A stretch of 64,000 nucleotides of DNA from Tretioscincus oriximinensis (lineage: Eukaryota; Chordata; Lepidosauria; Squamata; Gymnophthalmidae). Position numbers and translations under genes: made by a program. The DNA lies in contig JAJVDF010000430.1 of NCBI GenBank assembly GCA_022410635.1, forward strand, positions 295,696 through 359,695, read 5' to 3'. Positions 35,375 through 48,253 of the stretch are shown here, one piece after another; position 1 is the first letter of the stretch, and the number at the start of each line of letters is the position of its first letter. The notes under the pieces are model-generated. The model was given only the letters and a program-made list of their open reading frames with translations. It had not been told where the DNA came from and did not search any database.

Positions 35375-36984
35375 CTTTTGCAGCCAAAGTGAAATAAAAA
35401 AAGGAATTACTGAAATGAAATCCTTTATTTTAAAAAGGTGACAAAAGAAGCAGGAAAAGTCTATCTCTTCCATAATTTGAAAGCATAGGCAAACAATCCC
35501 AAATTTTATGCTAACAAATCTGACTAATTTGGGGATATTGATAATTTATACATAATTATTATAAATTAATATTTGTTCTTTTGCTCACCATTTTTAATAA
35601 TACATAATGCAAACTCAAGTATCAAGTCCTATTATGGTTTTTTATCTAAATTCAAATACCATGCACAGAATTTAAAGACTATATATTTATTTTGATCAAT
35701 AAATTACCTGCAACTAGCTGCCTATTTTATCATTATGGCCATGTACTGTATGTGGTACCTCCAAAGAATATTTGTATTAAACATTTGGAATTATGTTGGG
35801 GTACAAGTAACAAGATAAACCATTATGTAACATGTGTAGTTTTTTAATATAAGAAAATCACACAACTCTGCAGAGATATAACTTAAATTACATTGTAATT
35901 TAAGCCCCACAATGAGATCTGATACAATGGTTGATTTTTAAAATAGATTTGACAACTTTTGGTTCCAGTTTAATCAAAGGAAACTGCATTAAACCACAAA
36001 AGCTTACTTCCTTGGCACAAGCCTTCAAAATCCCCATTTAGTCTTCAACAATCCCATTTTAGAAGCACACTGATACATGTATGATACTTTGTGTGTTTAT
36101 GCCATTTTTAAAATGGACTCTTCATTTGGCTCCTATTTGTTCAGTGCGTGGTCAGTGGGAGGCATGGGCTGGGCATGGATAAGAATACTGGACCCCGCCT
36201 TTATCTGTCAGAAGAATTCACTTCTATGGAAACATATAGTCCATCAGTAGAGAAGGAGCAAGGGGATGGATAGAAGTCCTATTGTATCTCCACCAGCCAT
36301 CTCCTGCTCATAAACCCAATAAACAGAAGAGGAGCAAGTCATAATGCATAGGCATGTGCTATCACAATGTATCACTATGGGGGTTTACTTGCTGCCTTCT
36401 CTATCTCTTCCTCAAGACCTTCAATGGTTCAGATTTACCTTGATTCACTGACTGGTTAAAAAAAGGACTGGTTACAGTGCTATCAACAGCTAAACCAATT
36501 TGTTGGATCAGGGTATTATTTGGCTGGAAAGGTGAGAGATCTTCCAGCTGTTTCTGTACCTGTTGCTTTGTTCTGGTGGGTATTATTGGGAGGAGAATAG
36601 TGCACCTAGAAATATTGTGCAGACCTGTGTTTTGCAGTCTCTCACATGGATGGAACATGGGTATATTAAGGGTTACTTTTATTTTCATTAATGTGCAATT
36701 CATTTTTTCATTAGCAAACCAGACAGGTTTACATTTTTCCAACCACACTCCCATATGGACTCTTTTGCTGCACTTTTTTGTTACTAATATCAAACTTAAT
36801 GGAAGTTTAGGAGTTTAAAAAAAGCTTGTGCACAGTAGTGCATCAGAACCTTGAACAAGGGTTGGTCATCCCTGCTTAAACGGCTAAGGGCAGAACACAG
36901 AGTAGGACAGAATACTGCTCTACTGATATATTTCAACATCAATATCTCTGTGATAGTGATTGAATTGCCATAATGGGGATGGCC

Positions 36985-37215
36985 CCATCCCACTCTAGGA
37001 ATGATAGGTGCAAAGGGTCAATTTTCTTTTTGTCATATAGCATAAGTCTTTGGTTGAGCCAATTATCCCCTCTCCTTGCAGGCACTGCTACTATTTTAAA
37101 CTATCCTATTTTAATTGTTTTTGTGATTTTTGTTTCTCACTGTCATCTGTCCTAGACCTTTGGGCATAGGGAAGAACGTACAGTAAATATAAATGTCAAT
37201 AAATAAATTTATTAC
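36985..37215 (+). mobile_element. L2/CR1-type LINE 3' end
   Basis: TGGTTGAGCCAATTATCCCC, GCAGGCACTGCTACTATTTT and the closing AATGTCAATAAATAAATTTA parallel the 3' end of the copy at 58800-59265. Confidence 0.6.
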
Positions 37216-39839
37216 AGTGCTGTTTGCATGTCTGTACCTGGCTTTGTGAAAGAGTGAGCTGATGAATAGCAGTGATAGCTACTTCTTCTTGATAGTCTCC
37301 AAAGTGTTAGACTTTCTGGACCCAAACTAACATGACTATTTATTTGAAACTAGGAGTCCTGTTTGGGTTTCAAAGCTATTTCTCCTTTATACTTAAATCC
37401 CAGTCCACTGCCTTCAATCCAAAAAGCCTTCAAGGGGTGACCGCATTTGTTATTCTGAAGACCCATCTAATCTCTATATATGAAACGGGGACTACTATAT
37501 GTTAACAGAAATATGTGAACAATATCAGTAACTCTTCAAACACCAACATGAGCTTGGAGTATAAATTATACAAATGCAGCTTATCATGTCAATTGTTTTT
37601 TAAGCTAGAGAGGTAATTAGTCTTTTAGAGGTTACCCTATCAAGCTACACAGATGTAAAACAAGATAGCAATCATATATAATTTAATAATATTTGAAGAT
37701 AACGTTCACTACGGTATACTCAAATTGTCTGTTAGCAGAACCTATGATGATAAAAACTCTGTTGAACACAGAGTGCAGGACCAGTGTAACTGCAGAGATA
37801 AAAGACCCTTTTGTTCTTAGCGAAAAGAACTGCTGCAGGGAAAAAGAGAACCTTAGGAGTGGCAGTAAATACTCTTTTGCTTAGATGTTTGCTTAAACTT
37901 GTCTATCACAATCAGTTTAACTTCCATTATTTTAAAGAATCATACTGCTCTGACCTGGAAATTCCTCAGAGATTTCATGCAGAACATTGTTATACTCTGC
38001 TAAGTCATGTTACTTAAACTGTATAGACACTATCCTTGCTAAAAATGGGAGCTTATTTCTATATTTTTAAATTCAACATTGCTGTTAGCGAACATAAAAA
38101 ACCTGATGGGTTCACTGGAGTTCATCCGTTCAGAGAATTATGAATAAATTGTTTTTGTCTTGAAAGATTTCTGTTTAGTCAAAGCTTTTTGTAAATATAA
38201 GAATAATTCTCAATTTTTCCAATGGAAGTGGGGCATAAATGACAAAGCTTAGTCTGTTTTCTTGTACTGAAATGTACTGAGCCCAATTCAGCTAAAACAA
38301 ATTGAAGCCCAATTCAGCTAACAGAAATTTCATTCAGATCAAACTGAGGCTCCACTTCTTTGTTAGAAACAGCAGGACTTTAATCCATCATAATTTCCTT
38401 TGTATCTGGACTGCAAGTGAGCAAAGCTGTATTGACCTAGGAAACAGTATGAATGAGGCACATTAAAACCGGTGAATTTTTTATTCTGGAATTCTGGATA
38501 CAGCCGCAGAGTCTGAATACTGAAGCAATATTTTGAGCAGTGGTTCTTACACTCTTTTTAAGGTAGTACGAGCACTTCTTTTTTTTACAAAGTATTGTTG
38601 TAATAGCTTCTGGAGCAAGGGCCAGTGTCACATCTTTAACCACAAGTGCCTACTAATTTAATCCAGTATATAGTAATATAGTATCCCTCCATAAATCCAC
38701 TTCAGCAATTATTTTAAAAAATGTTTACATTGGGATTAAGCTATCTGAGTCTCCTGGCCTCCTTTGTTAGCATAGTTCTTTTTATGCAGTTAATTTATTG
38801 TGCTTTGTCTTCTAAAAACCCAAATGAATTGAGGACCAGCATGAACAGATTTAAATTAAATACATTTTAATATAAAATGCTGTTGTAGACACCAGTATTT
38901 TATTTATCAACACTGATAAATAAATACTGAAACAAATAGTGTGATCAAGTCTTCAACAGAACTTTTGTCACAGACTCTTAAGTTTATTAGTACAACAATA
39001 CACTGATTGGCTTCAAAATGACAGCTCATTTCTTTAGAGTGATCTTAGTAATCACAGCACAGGACTTAATATCCATTTGAAATCCCTCAAGTGACTTCCA
39101 ACAGTTCAGTCAGCCATACACCATCATTATGTAATATTATTCTCTTTGCTTTAATGTTGTAGTCTATGCAACAATGACAAGTAAAAACACAGAACAAGCA
39201 ACCACATGCAGTAAAAAATTAACTTAAAGCGAATAGAACATAGAACATAAAAGTAAGTGACTCCAGTGAAGTTCTGAACCAATTTAACCTATTTATATAA
39301 AGAGAAAAGTAGTTAATGTAGAAGGTCCACTAAGCAAAATCCAATTATCATCTGAATGTATTGGGAATTACCCTTCCCAGAATAATCATATCCTTTGAGT
39401 ATCTGACTGTTTACAATATGTGACCCAGGGACTAATTTGCTATATGAAGGCATAATTTAAAGTGTTCATAAAAAGTTGATTATCTAAGAATNAGTCAAAA
39501 ACTTTTAAAGACTTGGAAAATTGCATCTCCACGATGGGTGATTGCAGTACCTGAAGGCCAGAGTGTCTGCTTCCGCCTCAAAGAAGGCATGCAAATGTCT
39601 TTGCATCATATGCTCCATTTTCACAGTGATAGCACTGCCTTATATAAGGATGCAATTCTACAAGTGTCCAGGAAGTTGGCTATTTTTGGCATGTCTTAAA
39701 ATACAAATATGTGAAAACTGCCTGTATTCATGGCAGTGGCATAAGCACCAGAAGACCAGCCAGCCCCCTCTGAAATGCTTTTCCTTTTTCTGTTNAAAGG
39801 TTACTTCAATAGTCCTTAGAAGTACTTTTCATGTACGGG

Positions 39840-40235
39840 AGATGGCTGGCACCCAGGACCATGTTTTGGCTGTATGACGCCCCTGGGCAGTTTTTTTTTA
39901 TGCCCCCCCCCCACACCCACTGGTAGTTTTCCAGCAGGAAATCTCTTTTTAAAGCAATTTCGTTTTTTGGCTTTGGAAGCTGGTCCTGGATGCCAGAACC
40001 TCCTAGTGGTGCTGCTCTAAATATAAATAAAAATAAGTATTTTTTTTGAAAAAAAAAATTTTTTTTACACAGGGTATGTGTGTGCCATTAGGAGCAGGCA
40101 CTGGTTGTCAGATCCTCCTAGAGGTGCTGCTGTAAATTTGTTTTGAAAAAGTAAAAAAAAAATTACTGGGGGGAGGGTGCTGTCCCCCCAATTCTGCTGC
40201 CCTGGGCTCCAGCCCCTGTTGCCCTCCCTCTAACT
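39840..40235. repeat. Repeat with internal direct duplication and homopolymer runs
   Basis: A roughly 35-bp segment (CCAGAACCTCCTAGTGGTGC and TCAGATCCTCCTAGAGGTGC versions) occurs twice, at about 39990 and 40110. C9, T8 and A9/T8 runs lie between. The borders CGCCCCTGGGCAG and CTGCCCTGGGCTCC are partly complementary, which suggests a foldback DNA element. Confidence 0.45.
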
Positions 40236-41058
40236 ATGATGGGACCATATTCCTCCTGCCTTCACCAGTTTCTCCCTTGACCCACATAAATGCAGCATAT
40301 AACTTAGAACCATCTTTTTATTTTGATGAAATATTTGAGCTAATAAATTCTTCTCTGTTCTGAGAAGTTTGAGAGAAACAATTTGTGATATGAGGAATGA
40401 CATTGTACCATTTCTAACCCCTCTGCAAACATTACGTGCTGAAAAAAACTTCATATCCAGAGCGATGCTTGCCCAGTTGGAGATGAGCAATCTGATCGCC
40501 AAAATGGAAATACTGCATTAATGAGGAACTGCGTGACTAAGCCTAGACATACATGTGAATGTAGCTAAGTGGGAACTTTGTGCAAATACGGAGCAAACCA
40601 TGTCTGACAAGTACCAGCATGTTTTTTTNNCTTTTTTTTCCCCNTAATGAAATTTTATTTAAGAGTTTGCATGTTTCAAAACAAGTACCAGCATGTTGCA
40701 TCCAATGAAATGTAGAAATCAAGTGCATCTTGCCTAAAACTTGTGAAAATAAGCTTCAGCTCCTTTCGGCATGCTTCAAACCATTTCCCCCCACTGTCTA
40801 ACCATCACCATTTCTCTTATATATATAAGATTCCACAAAACATTTAATTGACATTAGTTTATTTTCTAAATTTTCAAATTATTGCTTATTTTGTATTTCT
40901 AATGCAAAGTTAAATAATTCCTTGCGAGCTCTCATAAAGTGTTTTATGAACCATGACTTTGCATAGGAAGAAGTTTCTCTTTATTTGCTCACCAAACAGA
41001 ACCCACAGTAGCCCATCTAGAACCAAGGGTGTTATCTCCAGAGCACACAAATACTTAC

Positions 41059-41183
41059 ACAATATGAGCCAAGTTTAGAGGTTTTTCAGGCTGGTCAGGG
41101 AACATTGGGTGCAAAGGTTCACGGCTGGAAGCACAGCTTAAAGACTTGCTAAGGGCATTAGTTAGCTTCTTAGCAGGTGATTT
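41059..41183 (-). CDS. DTNA: DTNA exon w6: linker after the ZZ finger
   Basis: This 125-nt exon encodes codons 243-283 ([20 protein letters not shown], then [21 protein letters not shown]) and ends with GT, the first two bases of Val. The acceptor is CCTCCCAG and the donor is GTAAGT. It is a conserved, probably flexible Ser/Pro-rich linker. The phase-2 end matches both the 9-nt microexon and exon w8, so either can follow in frame. Confidence 0.96.
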
Positions 41184-41334
41184 CTGGGAGGGACAAGGAA
41201 GGTAAAGGTAATTTGGACAGGTAAGGTTTAAACTAGGTTTTGTTTTACAAACATATGGGAAAACAAAGCAATACTATCAATCAACTACTTCAGCCACTAA
41301 GGTTATATATTATATTCTCCACTGCTTTCTTTCT

Positions 41335-41540
41335 TAGTGAGGTACGGTGGTGCAGAGGTTAAGAACAGGTCAATGTTTGAGGCCCATGTGCCTTCAGTGG
41401 CCCTCTCTACTGGCCTTAGCTTCAGCCAACCTAGCTGTTTGAAAGTAAGCAATTATAAGTAGCTGAATAGGTACCATCATTTCAATGTGAGGGAAGAAAG
41501 TCACTTTAGGCGAGAAAAGTAGAGTATAAAAACACAGTTC
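41335..41540 (+). mobile_element. tRNA-related SINE, second family
   Basis: Head TACGGTGGTGCAGAGGTTAA, body CCAACCTAGCTGTTTGAAAG, AGGTACCATCATTTCAATGT and tail GTAGAGTATAAAAACACAG. The 3' half matches 16700-16985 and 52455-52735. Confidence 0.68.
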
Positions 41541-41559
41541 TTCTTTAGATTCTTTCCTT

Positions 41560-41755
41560 TATATAAAATAATTTGTTTTTAGACCCAGCTTTTCTGAACT
41601 TGAAGGGAATGAAAGTGGCTTACATAATTTTCTGTTCTTCTCTTCACAACAATGATTGAGAGAGAGTTCAGAATAACTGAAACTGGACTAAGGTCTGCCA
41701 GCTAGCTTCAAGGAGGTGTTTAGACCCAAACCAGGAATCTACCAGGTATAGCCAG
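41560..41755 (-). mobile_element. Sauria-type SINE, antisense, degraded
   Basis: AGACCCAGCTTTTCTGAACT, GTGGCTTACATAATTTTCTG, TTCTTCTCTTCACAACAATG and the antisense middle part CTGCCAGCTAGCTTCAAGGA follow the same order as 15090-15320. Confidence 0.7.
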
Positions 41756-43137
41756 AAAATCAGAGGAAATTCCTATTTCATTGACAATTTTCCTCATAGA
41801 AAAAGAAAGACACAGAAAAAACCTAAAAGAATACTATCTCTAGAATCACTAAGCACAAAGTCAAGACTGTAAGATAACAAATATTTCTACAATGGCAAGG
41901 TCAAGGTTGTCACAAAAATAATGGGAACAAACACAGATGCTTTAATTTATAATCTGCTAAATTGATAATAGAGATTTTCATCATGTAACATGCTGCACGA
42001 CTGTGGACAAAATGTGCAGCCTTTTCTTTAACTGGTTATCCAACCTATGTAACTGTCACTACAAAAAGGGCCTACAATTAACAGCATAATAAAACAATAC
42101 AGTGTTCATTACTTTCAGACAAAACCACACAGATTTTAAATAGTCTCACTATAGTGAATTAGCTGTCACTTAAATTGATTCTAAACCAAATCTGTTGGAA
42201 TCATTTGATTCTGAAATTCATCATAAAATGAATGGCCTCTGAACTCTAAAGGCCATTATTAGAAACTGATTTTTAGAAATATTCATTTTCCAGTAATTAT
42301 ATTCTTCTCAACATTTAAGCACAACATAATTTGTGGTTTTTATTTTATTTAAGTTATTTTTACTATTATAGCTGTAGAAGAAATTAATCCCAGAAGAAAA
42401 CAGATCCATTTTGAAAAATGTTTCACTTTCTCACAGCCTATTATATTACTTAATTAACCTACAGCTTGTAGATAACTGTCCNAAAACACGTCTAATTTAA
42501 TAGGCCAGGGCTCAGGCATTTAAGTCCAACTCATTCAGAATTACTACATTGTGTCTTTATTATTAATAAAAAGTAATTTAATAATAATTTGGAATTGTTA
42601 TTGTAAAGATCACATTATGCTGAAAAACTTATAACTACTGTGAAAACATTATAATATAACATGCGGTATAATTACTACAGGTTTTTTGCATGTGATACTA
42701 CAGGCTTTCTGCAGTTCATTTAAACCCAGAGTTTAGATTTTATTTAGATGCCACCAATATTTTTAAATAGCAAGCAGAAAATATGACAGAAAAGTCATCA
42801 TATTTGACTATGCCCTACAAAAATGAAAGACTTACTGTGGAAATAACTCCAAGACTTGCCTGCAGCTGCCCTGATATTCAGTATAGTATTTACATGCTGG
42901 GCTGTTCCAATCGACACTGTTCAGTTCTTTCCATTTTTCGTCTTAGAAGTGACTGAAATCAGGGATCACAACTGGGGATTCTACATTACAGAGATACTTA
43001 GCTAAAATGACAAAGTTAATTTCTAATATATGGTTTTAACGATAATGATTCCGTCAGCTCCAGTTTCTATCCTTGGGATTTTTTCTCTAACTGGTGCAGT
43101 TGAGGCTGTCTGCAGCAATTCATGAACCTTCTCTTAC

Positions 43138-43304
43138 CCATGACGTGTATTCTTTCATTTGGTGCTGGTTGCTATGGGAACCACTGGCATGTCCCCTCCA
43201 GAAGCAATCTTGACAGAGCTGGTAATTGTGACACTGCTGGCATCGATAGCGGAATCCCATCATGCTCTCGCTGTGGCAATAGGAACACTCAACAGGGTGA
43301 AAGA
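43138..43304 (-). CDS. DTNA: DTNA exon w5: ZZ zinc finger
   Basis: This 167-nt exon encodes codons 188-242 and holds a complete ZZ-type zinc finger. The likely zinc ligands are visible: Cys193 and Cys196 (ECSYC), Cys208 and Cys211 (RCQQC), Cys217 and Cys220 (CQDC), then His225 and His230 (HASGSH). It opens with TC completing Val and ends in phase 0 after EYTSW. The acceptor is CTGTAG and the donor is GTAAGA. In dystrophin the ZZ finger helps bind dystroglycan; in dystrobrevin its partner is less settled. All eight ligands are intact, so the domain should fold. Confidence 0.97.
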
Positions 43305-46300
43305 CTACAGGAGAGATAAATTAAAAAACAAAACCTGAAAACACTCATCGTTCTCGCGTTTTACACTGAAGCCAAAAAAAGATCTTAGAAACTTTGTTTA
43401 GCAGGCGAGTGATTTTCCACATCAGATCTCTAACATTGTCTTTGCCATGTTGATACTAAATGCATATTTACATATAATATGGCACCAAGAGAGGAATATT
43501 CCTTCAAAGCAAAGCTTATTTCAGAAGGCAGATTTTCCTCATAACCAGGCCTGTATTTTGGATGTCTGATTCCCCTGTACAGTCATTAATTTTACGCCCC
43601 CTCTTCCCTCAGCCAAATTTCAGCATCTGATGCCAAACAATTCTGAATCTCAAATGGACCCTTCTCATGCTTGCAGTTGGTTGCGTCTACTGCCATGTAA
43701 GTGCAAGACAAGGCATTGTGGGTGATTCAATATAGATGCTGCCATCTCAAGGTAAAGTGGGGTACTAATAGTACCATCCATACGACTTTAATCTACTTTA
43801 GGTTTTATAACAATAGAAGCAATAAAAAATATTAAAATCTTTTTTACTACTAGCTATATTTTGCTGCCCTGTGCAGTTGCACATGTTGCACATGCCTAAA
43901 TACAGCCCTGCAAACTGCAGGACTAATGATCTTTCCCTTATCTAATGTAATATGTAGTTTTAAAACCTAAATAGTTTAAGAAAATATAGCAAGGAGCTCT
44001 TGCAGCACTTTAGAAACAAACAAGAAAAAGACTGGTGGCATGAGCTTTCACCGACAGATTTAGAAGTAGATTTTCTGTACCCAGGCTAACATGGCTATTT
44101 CTTTGAAAGCTATCATTAAGGGTCTTTTGGAGGGGGCATGAGTCTACCTTGAAACCCTTTAGCATATGTGTCCTAGNTTGATCCACATTAGAAGAGGAAC
44201 AATGCATTGTTCGCTTCAGCAGTATCTTTCAGGACAGCTCTGAAGGTGTCACTGAAGGATGCCTAGAAATTCAGCACTGTCTTAAAGGACAGCCCTAAAG
44301 CTGCCCCTGAGAGCACTTTGAAGGCACTCCAGCGCCAAGCTGCTGCACCATCACTGTCTGTTCACCACACAGTCCTACAGTATTAACAACATATGCAGGA
44401 CAAATTAATGTGCTCTATCAGTAATTTGTTTTATTACTACACATTTGATATGGATTAGCACTATTTCCATGCAGTTAATCTGGAAGAATAANCTCCTTAA
44501 AATGGATCACTAAGCAAACTGGGCCTAAGATACAGGGAGATATATAACTCGGATGAGACATGCATGGCATTCACTTCTGGCATTATTAGGGTCAAAACTG
44601 CATGTTTCCCTGCTACTCATAGTTGTACTAANACCAAAGCCAGGGAATTTTCTGTCTTTGGCCTGAATGTGTCTGCTTGAGTATTTTTAAAAACAGAAAT
44701 TAGTGTGAAAAGGTGGCCCAAAGTAAGTTCGTACAGCAGTAACGTGGAAAGCAGCAGAAAGCCCCACCTGTGACCATTTTCCTGCTCGGCATGATAAACT
44801 TTTCTGGTGACATTTTCACCCTTCTCTACTCTAAGGGAAGCTTGATGTTAGCAGGATTATGTGAGCATCACATGCCCTTAAAACTATCCCACCATTACAG
44901 CTCCATTNCATTGACTGACTAACTGAATTCAGGAGGCAGAATACAAATAGGTACAAAGCTGAAACCATACCCATAAAATATTAAAACAAGGTAAATTTCC
45001 TTTCTTGCATGTATGAAATAATACCCCTCCTCTGNGTCAAGTACATCTCCACTCTGTGTTTTTCCACACTGACAAGGCTGAANAAACAATGAGTTGCTAA
45101 GGATTTGCTAAAGCAATACAATCTATACAAGGTACAGGTTGTTCTGTGGANGTGGGGTGGGTAGGAGATTGCAGTAATTTAAGCTGCCAACAAAAGCTAA
45201 GCAAAATGTTCACTGCCAAGATAATGGCACTGGTATACAGCATCTACCAGACTCTATGTTTTCTTTGTGCTTGAATTACTGACCCAACGTGTCAGTAATT
45301 CAAGGCATGTGTCACAGACCTTTAAAAATAGAAAAAATGGCAACAGAACTCTTGACAAATTGTTCATTGGCTAATCTTACTATTAATCAGGTCCCAGTTA
45401 TTCTATCCACATGGGTTTGTTTGTAGGCTGGATAATTTGTGAAGGCAGTTGTACCACAATAAGTATTTTTGCAAATGCTTCTTCTTCTCACTCTTTTTTA
45501 AACAAACACAGGCAGGATTAGAAAGGAAANTGACTTGCGAAGAATGACCTGTTGTGAATTTTCTATGACTATATATGCACTATATAAACTTGGACCAGCA
45601 TTTTATAACTTCTATCTATAACAAATAAAATCAATTGAATGGTAATGATACTGTGCTAAAAGGGGAAAAATCTAGATAGATATGGGGATACGATAGTTAT
45701 TATCAGCCAGGCTCNACTGATAAGGAACCTTGATGAAGTGAAATCTGAAAGGCTTTGGGACAAATATGTTGTTAAAATNTGATAGTTTCGAACTATCAAA
45801 ATAATTTATTACAATTTGCATAGGGTAATTAACTTTTCTGATCTGAAGATGGAGTGGTTAAAGAGCTGGTTAGGGTAAAAGGAGACACAATGTAGTTCCA
45901 TTAGTTCCTGCCTCCTGTGATTTTCTCTCTCACTCACCCCTCACCCCTGGTGATGATCTCAGGGTCTTGTGGATCCCCCTTGAGATTCCATAGCTTCCCT
46001 AATAGAACGCCTTCCCTCCATCTCTGAACAGAAAGTCAGGGGAATTGGGGGAGGGATATTATGGCTCCCCTCCACTGACTCCTTTATTCCCTGCCAGCTC
46101 ATTGTAGCCCTCACCCACAACTATCCCACTCTTGCACTACAACTAGCCCCAACCCTATAACATTTATAACATACAAAGTTTTCANAGCAATGTGGTCAGA
46201 GGTGTGGCTATTACATTACTGCTAGATTCAAATGACATTCCCTTTAATATACCCCTTTAGCACATCAATGATTAGTTTTCTCGTTACTGTGGAAGTTTCT

Positions 46301-46577
46301 ATGGGTACAAGCTGCAACCCAAATGAAATTCCTGGCTTTTGAGAAGATAAGGCATGCTTTAAAAGTGTGGACTTCTGTCCNTCTCACGTTGGAAGTTGTA
46401 ATGCCATCAGCATATTTATCTATTGCACATTAGAATGAATAATTATTAANAAGGATATAGATTTAGCACTCTACACTCGACTACCTTTCTTCATCAACTA
46501 TTGTTCTGTCATGTAATTTTNTTTGGAAAGTTGTAATTACTGGGTCCCACAGAGGGGGCCATGCGTGAGATACATAC
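43305..46577 (-). other. DTNA intron between w4 and w5
   Basis: It holds a SINE-like copy at 43985-44110 and many isolated Ns. 44120-46570 shows nothing I recognise beyond an imperfect tandem pair at 44230-44340 (AGGACAGCTCTGAAGGTGTC and AGGACAGCCCTAAAGCTGCC). Confidence 0.65.
43985..44110. repeat. SINE-like repeat, GCTTTCGTAGAC family
   Basis: AGCAAGGAGCTCTTGCAGCA, CTTTAGAAACAAACAAGAAA, GTGGCATGAGCTTTCACCGA and GGCTAACATGGCTATTTCTT are the family landmarks in order. Confidence 0.65.
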
Positions 46578-46683
46578 CATTCTCCACATTTGCCAGTCGA
46601 TGCAGAAGAGGTAACCAAACCAGACATTGTGGTGGGGGGTCAGACATTAGGGTGTCCAAGAAAGCATTCANTGTGACTTTTTT
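46578..46683 (-). CDS. DTNA: DTNA exon w4: end of EF-hand-like region
   Basis: This 106-nt exon encodes codons 152-186 ([19 protein letters not shown], then [16 protein letters not shown]) and ends with G, the first base of Val. The acceptor is TTTGTAG before a run of six A, and the donor is GTATGT. An N at 46671 falls on the first base of one codon, so residue 156 is unresolved (Leu, Met or Val fit). This stretch joins the EF-hand-like fold to the ZZ finger and is very conserved in dystrobrevins. Confidence 0.95.
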
Positions 46684-48098
46684 CTACAAAGTGAAAAAAT
46701 TTCTGCACATGAACAAAGTGAAAAGTTTTCCACTGCATCTTAAGAAATAGACTTAGTCTACAAAAGGACATGATGCCAACCAGTCACAGCCTAGGCCTAG
46801 AGGCTAAAGGGGAATGATATTTCTCAGGTTCCATTTCCCCTGTGTGCTGCATACTGATCTCTTCATTTCTGCCTACCACTATGTTTGGGCCCTTCAGCAT
46901 CACCGGGGTCAAAGTGCTTTCTGAAGTGCATCAGCTGCCTAGTTAAATGCACACAGCTGCTCGCGTATAGTTAGGGAAGGGGTTAACTGCCCCAACAACA
47001 ACACCAAATNCTATACTTCAGTAAGCATAAAACAAATGGATGCTGAGACAGGAGAAGAGAGGGAGTCAGCTCAGAAAGCAACCTGAGTTAAAGTGGAACT
47101 TACAAGTTTTCAGTAGTTTGAGACATCCAGTTTTTCTGGCTATGTCNGTAACTTATTCTGTTACTTATTCTTATAGGTCATATCAGGCATTTTGGTTAAA
47201 GAAGCACAGGGACCTCAAAGAAACTACTAATGCGCTTTTCTATTTCAATACAAAATACTGTAACCTATGAAAAGCCAACCTATAACTTGGTTGAGACGCA
47301 ACCTATAACTTGGGTCTCAAATATCTTTTAAACCCAAGTAAACATATTAAAACAGCTACAAGTGAAAATAGGAAAGGGAGAGCAGTTTTATCAGCCAAAA
47401 GCCAGTTTAAAGAGGTACGCCTTCACGCGTTTTCTGAGTGGGAATAGATATGACACACCTCAAGGGGAAGACTGTTCCATAGACTAGGAGCTGCCACAGA
47501 AATTGCCCTATCCCGAGTTTCCATCATCTTTGCCATGAGGGAGATGGTNCAGTCGGGAGATCCGCCTCTGCAGNCCTGAGGGCACANAACTGCTCTCCCT
47601 TTCCTATTTTCACATGTAGCTGTTTTAANATGTTTACTTGGTTTTTATTGTTAACCACCCAGAGAACTTCNGGTATAGTGTGGTACAGAAATGTAAATAA
47701 ATAAATAAATAAAATAAATAAATAAATGCTGTGGTTGAGAAACNTAGTTGCTAAAACCCACTTTCAATGAGATGCGGTATCTTTGGAGCACTATGCATGA
47801 TAGCAATATAACTGTTAAATTTGTTTCACACCAGCTATTTTTTTTCCAATCAAAGCTATAGTCTCCCCAGAGCATCATCAAAATTAAAGAAATGAATATA
47901 GTGAAATACTATCCTATCTANACATATCACTAGCCATAGTTGCCTTGGGTTTAAAGTAAACTAAGATAAAGGAATTTCTTCAAAGTTATATACAGAAACC
48001 AATTAAAATAATCAAATCAACCAGAAGCTGATAAAGAATATCAGCATTGTATATCATATAAAGGCAAGATGTCTGCGAAATGATGCCATTTAATCTAC
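46684..48098 (-). other. DTNA intron between w3 and w4
   Basis: It holds a SINE trace (46700-46775) and the inverted-repeat retroelement at 47331-47732. The rest shows nothing I recognise. Confidence 0.65.
47331..47732 (+). mobile_element. Retroelement 3' end with long inverted repeat and (AAAT)n tail
   Basis: Left arm 47331-47388 and right arm 47588-47645 are 58-bp reverse complements with about two mismatches and one N, around a 199-bp spacer. The body contains GACTGTTCCATAGACTAGGA and the end runs AACCACCCAGAGAACTTC, then AAATAAATAAAT to 47732. The family is not certain (LINE or SINE 3' end). Confidence 0.65.
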
Positions 48099-48253
48099 CT
48101 GTTGAGAAAAACATGATTTTGCGGATTGTTCTGTGTAGCCAAAGGAAGGGCCTTCAAACACTGCAGTAGGTAGTTTAAGGACTTCTCGAAGAAACATGTC
48201 ATATCTTCCGTAAACCATTACACCGCTTGTGTCGGAGATCATTGAGAAAATAT
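48099..48253 (-). CDS. DTNA: DTNA exon w3: second EF-hand-like unit
   Basis: This 155-nt exon encodes codons 101-151 ([20 protein letters not shown], then [20 protein letters not shown], ending FSQQ). It opens with AT completing Tyr and ends in phase 0. The acceptor is TTGCATCAG. The donor GTAGAT is weak, with A at +5. The segment [13 protein letters not shown] sits where an EF-hand loop would be. The Met in RYDMF replaces the Gln I recall in mammals. The intron to w2 is only 724 bp. Confidence 0.96.

Larger units (their letters stand above)
35375..41058 (-). other. DTNA intron between w6 and microexon w7
   Basis: It holds an L2-like tail (36985-37215), a SINE trace at 37265-37350 (TAGACTTTCTGGACCCAAAC type) and a repeat with internal duplication (39840-40235). 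The open frames around 36400-36820 on both strands match nothing I know. The rest shows nothing I recognise. Confidence 0.65.
41184..43137 (-). other. DTNA intron between w5 and w6
   Basis: It holds two SINEs (41335-41540, 41560-41755). 41760-43137 is AT-rich with nothing I recognise. Confidence 0.7.

Noticed and set aside
36401..36818. Open frames of 130 codons (minus) and 113 codons (plus) overlapping each other
   Set aside because: No family, no splice context and no codon pattern I can support. Two overlapping antisense frames in AT-rich intron are expected by chance; the stretch may be an old LINE piece.
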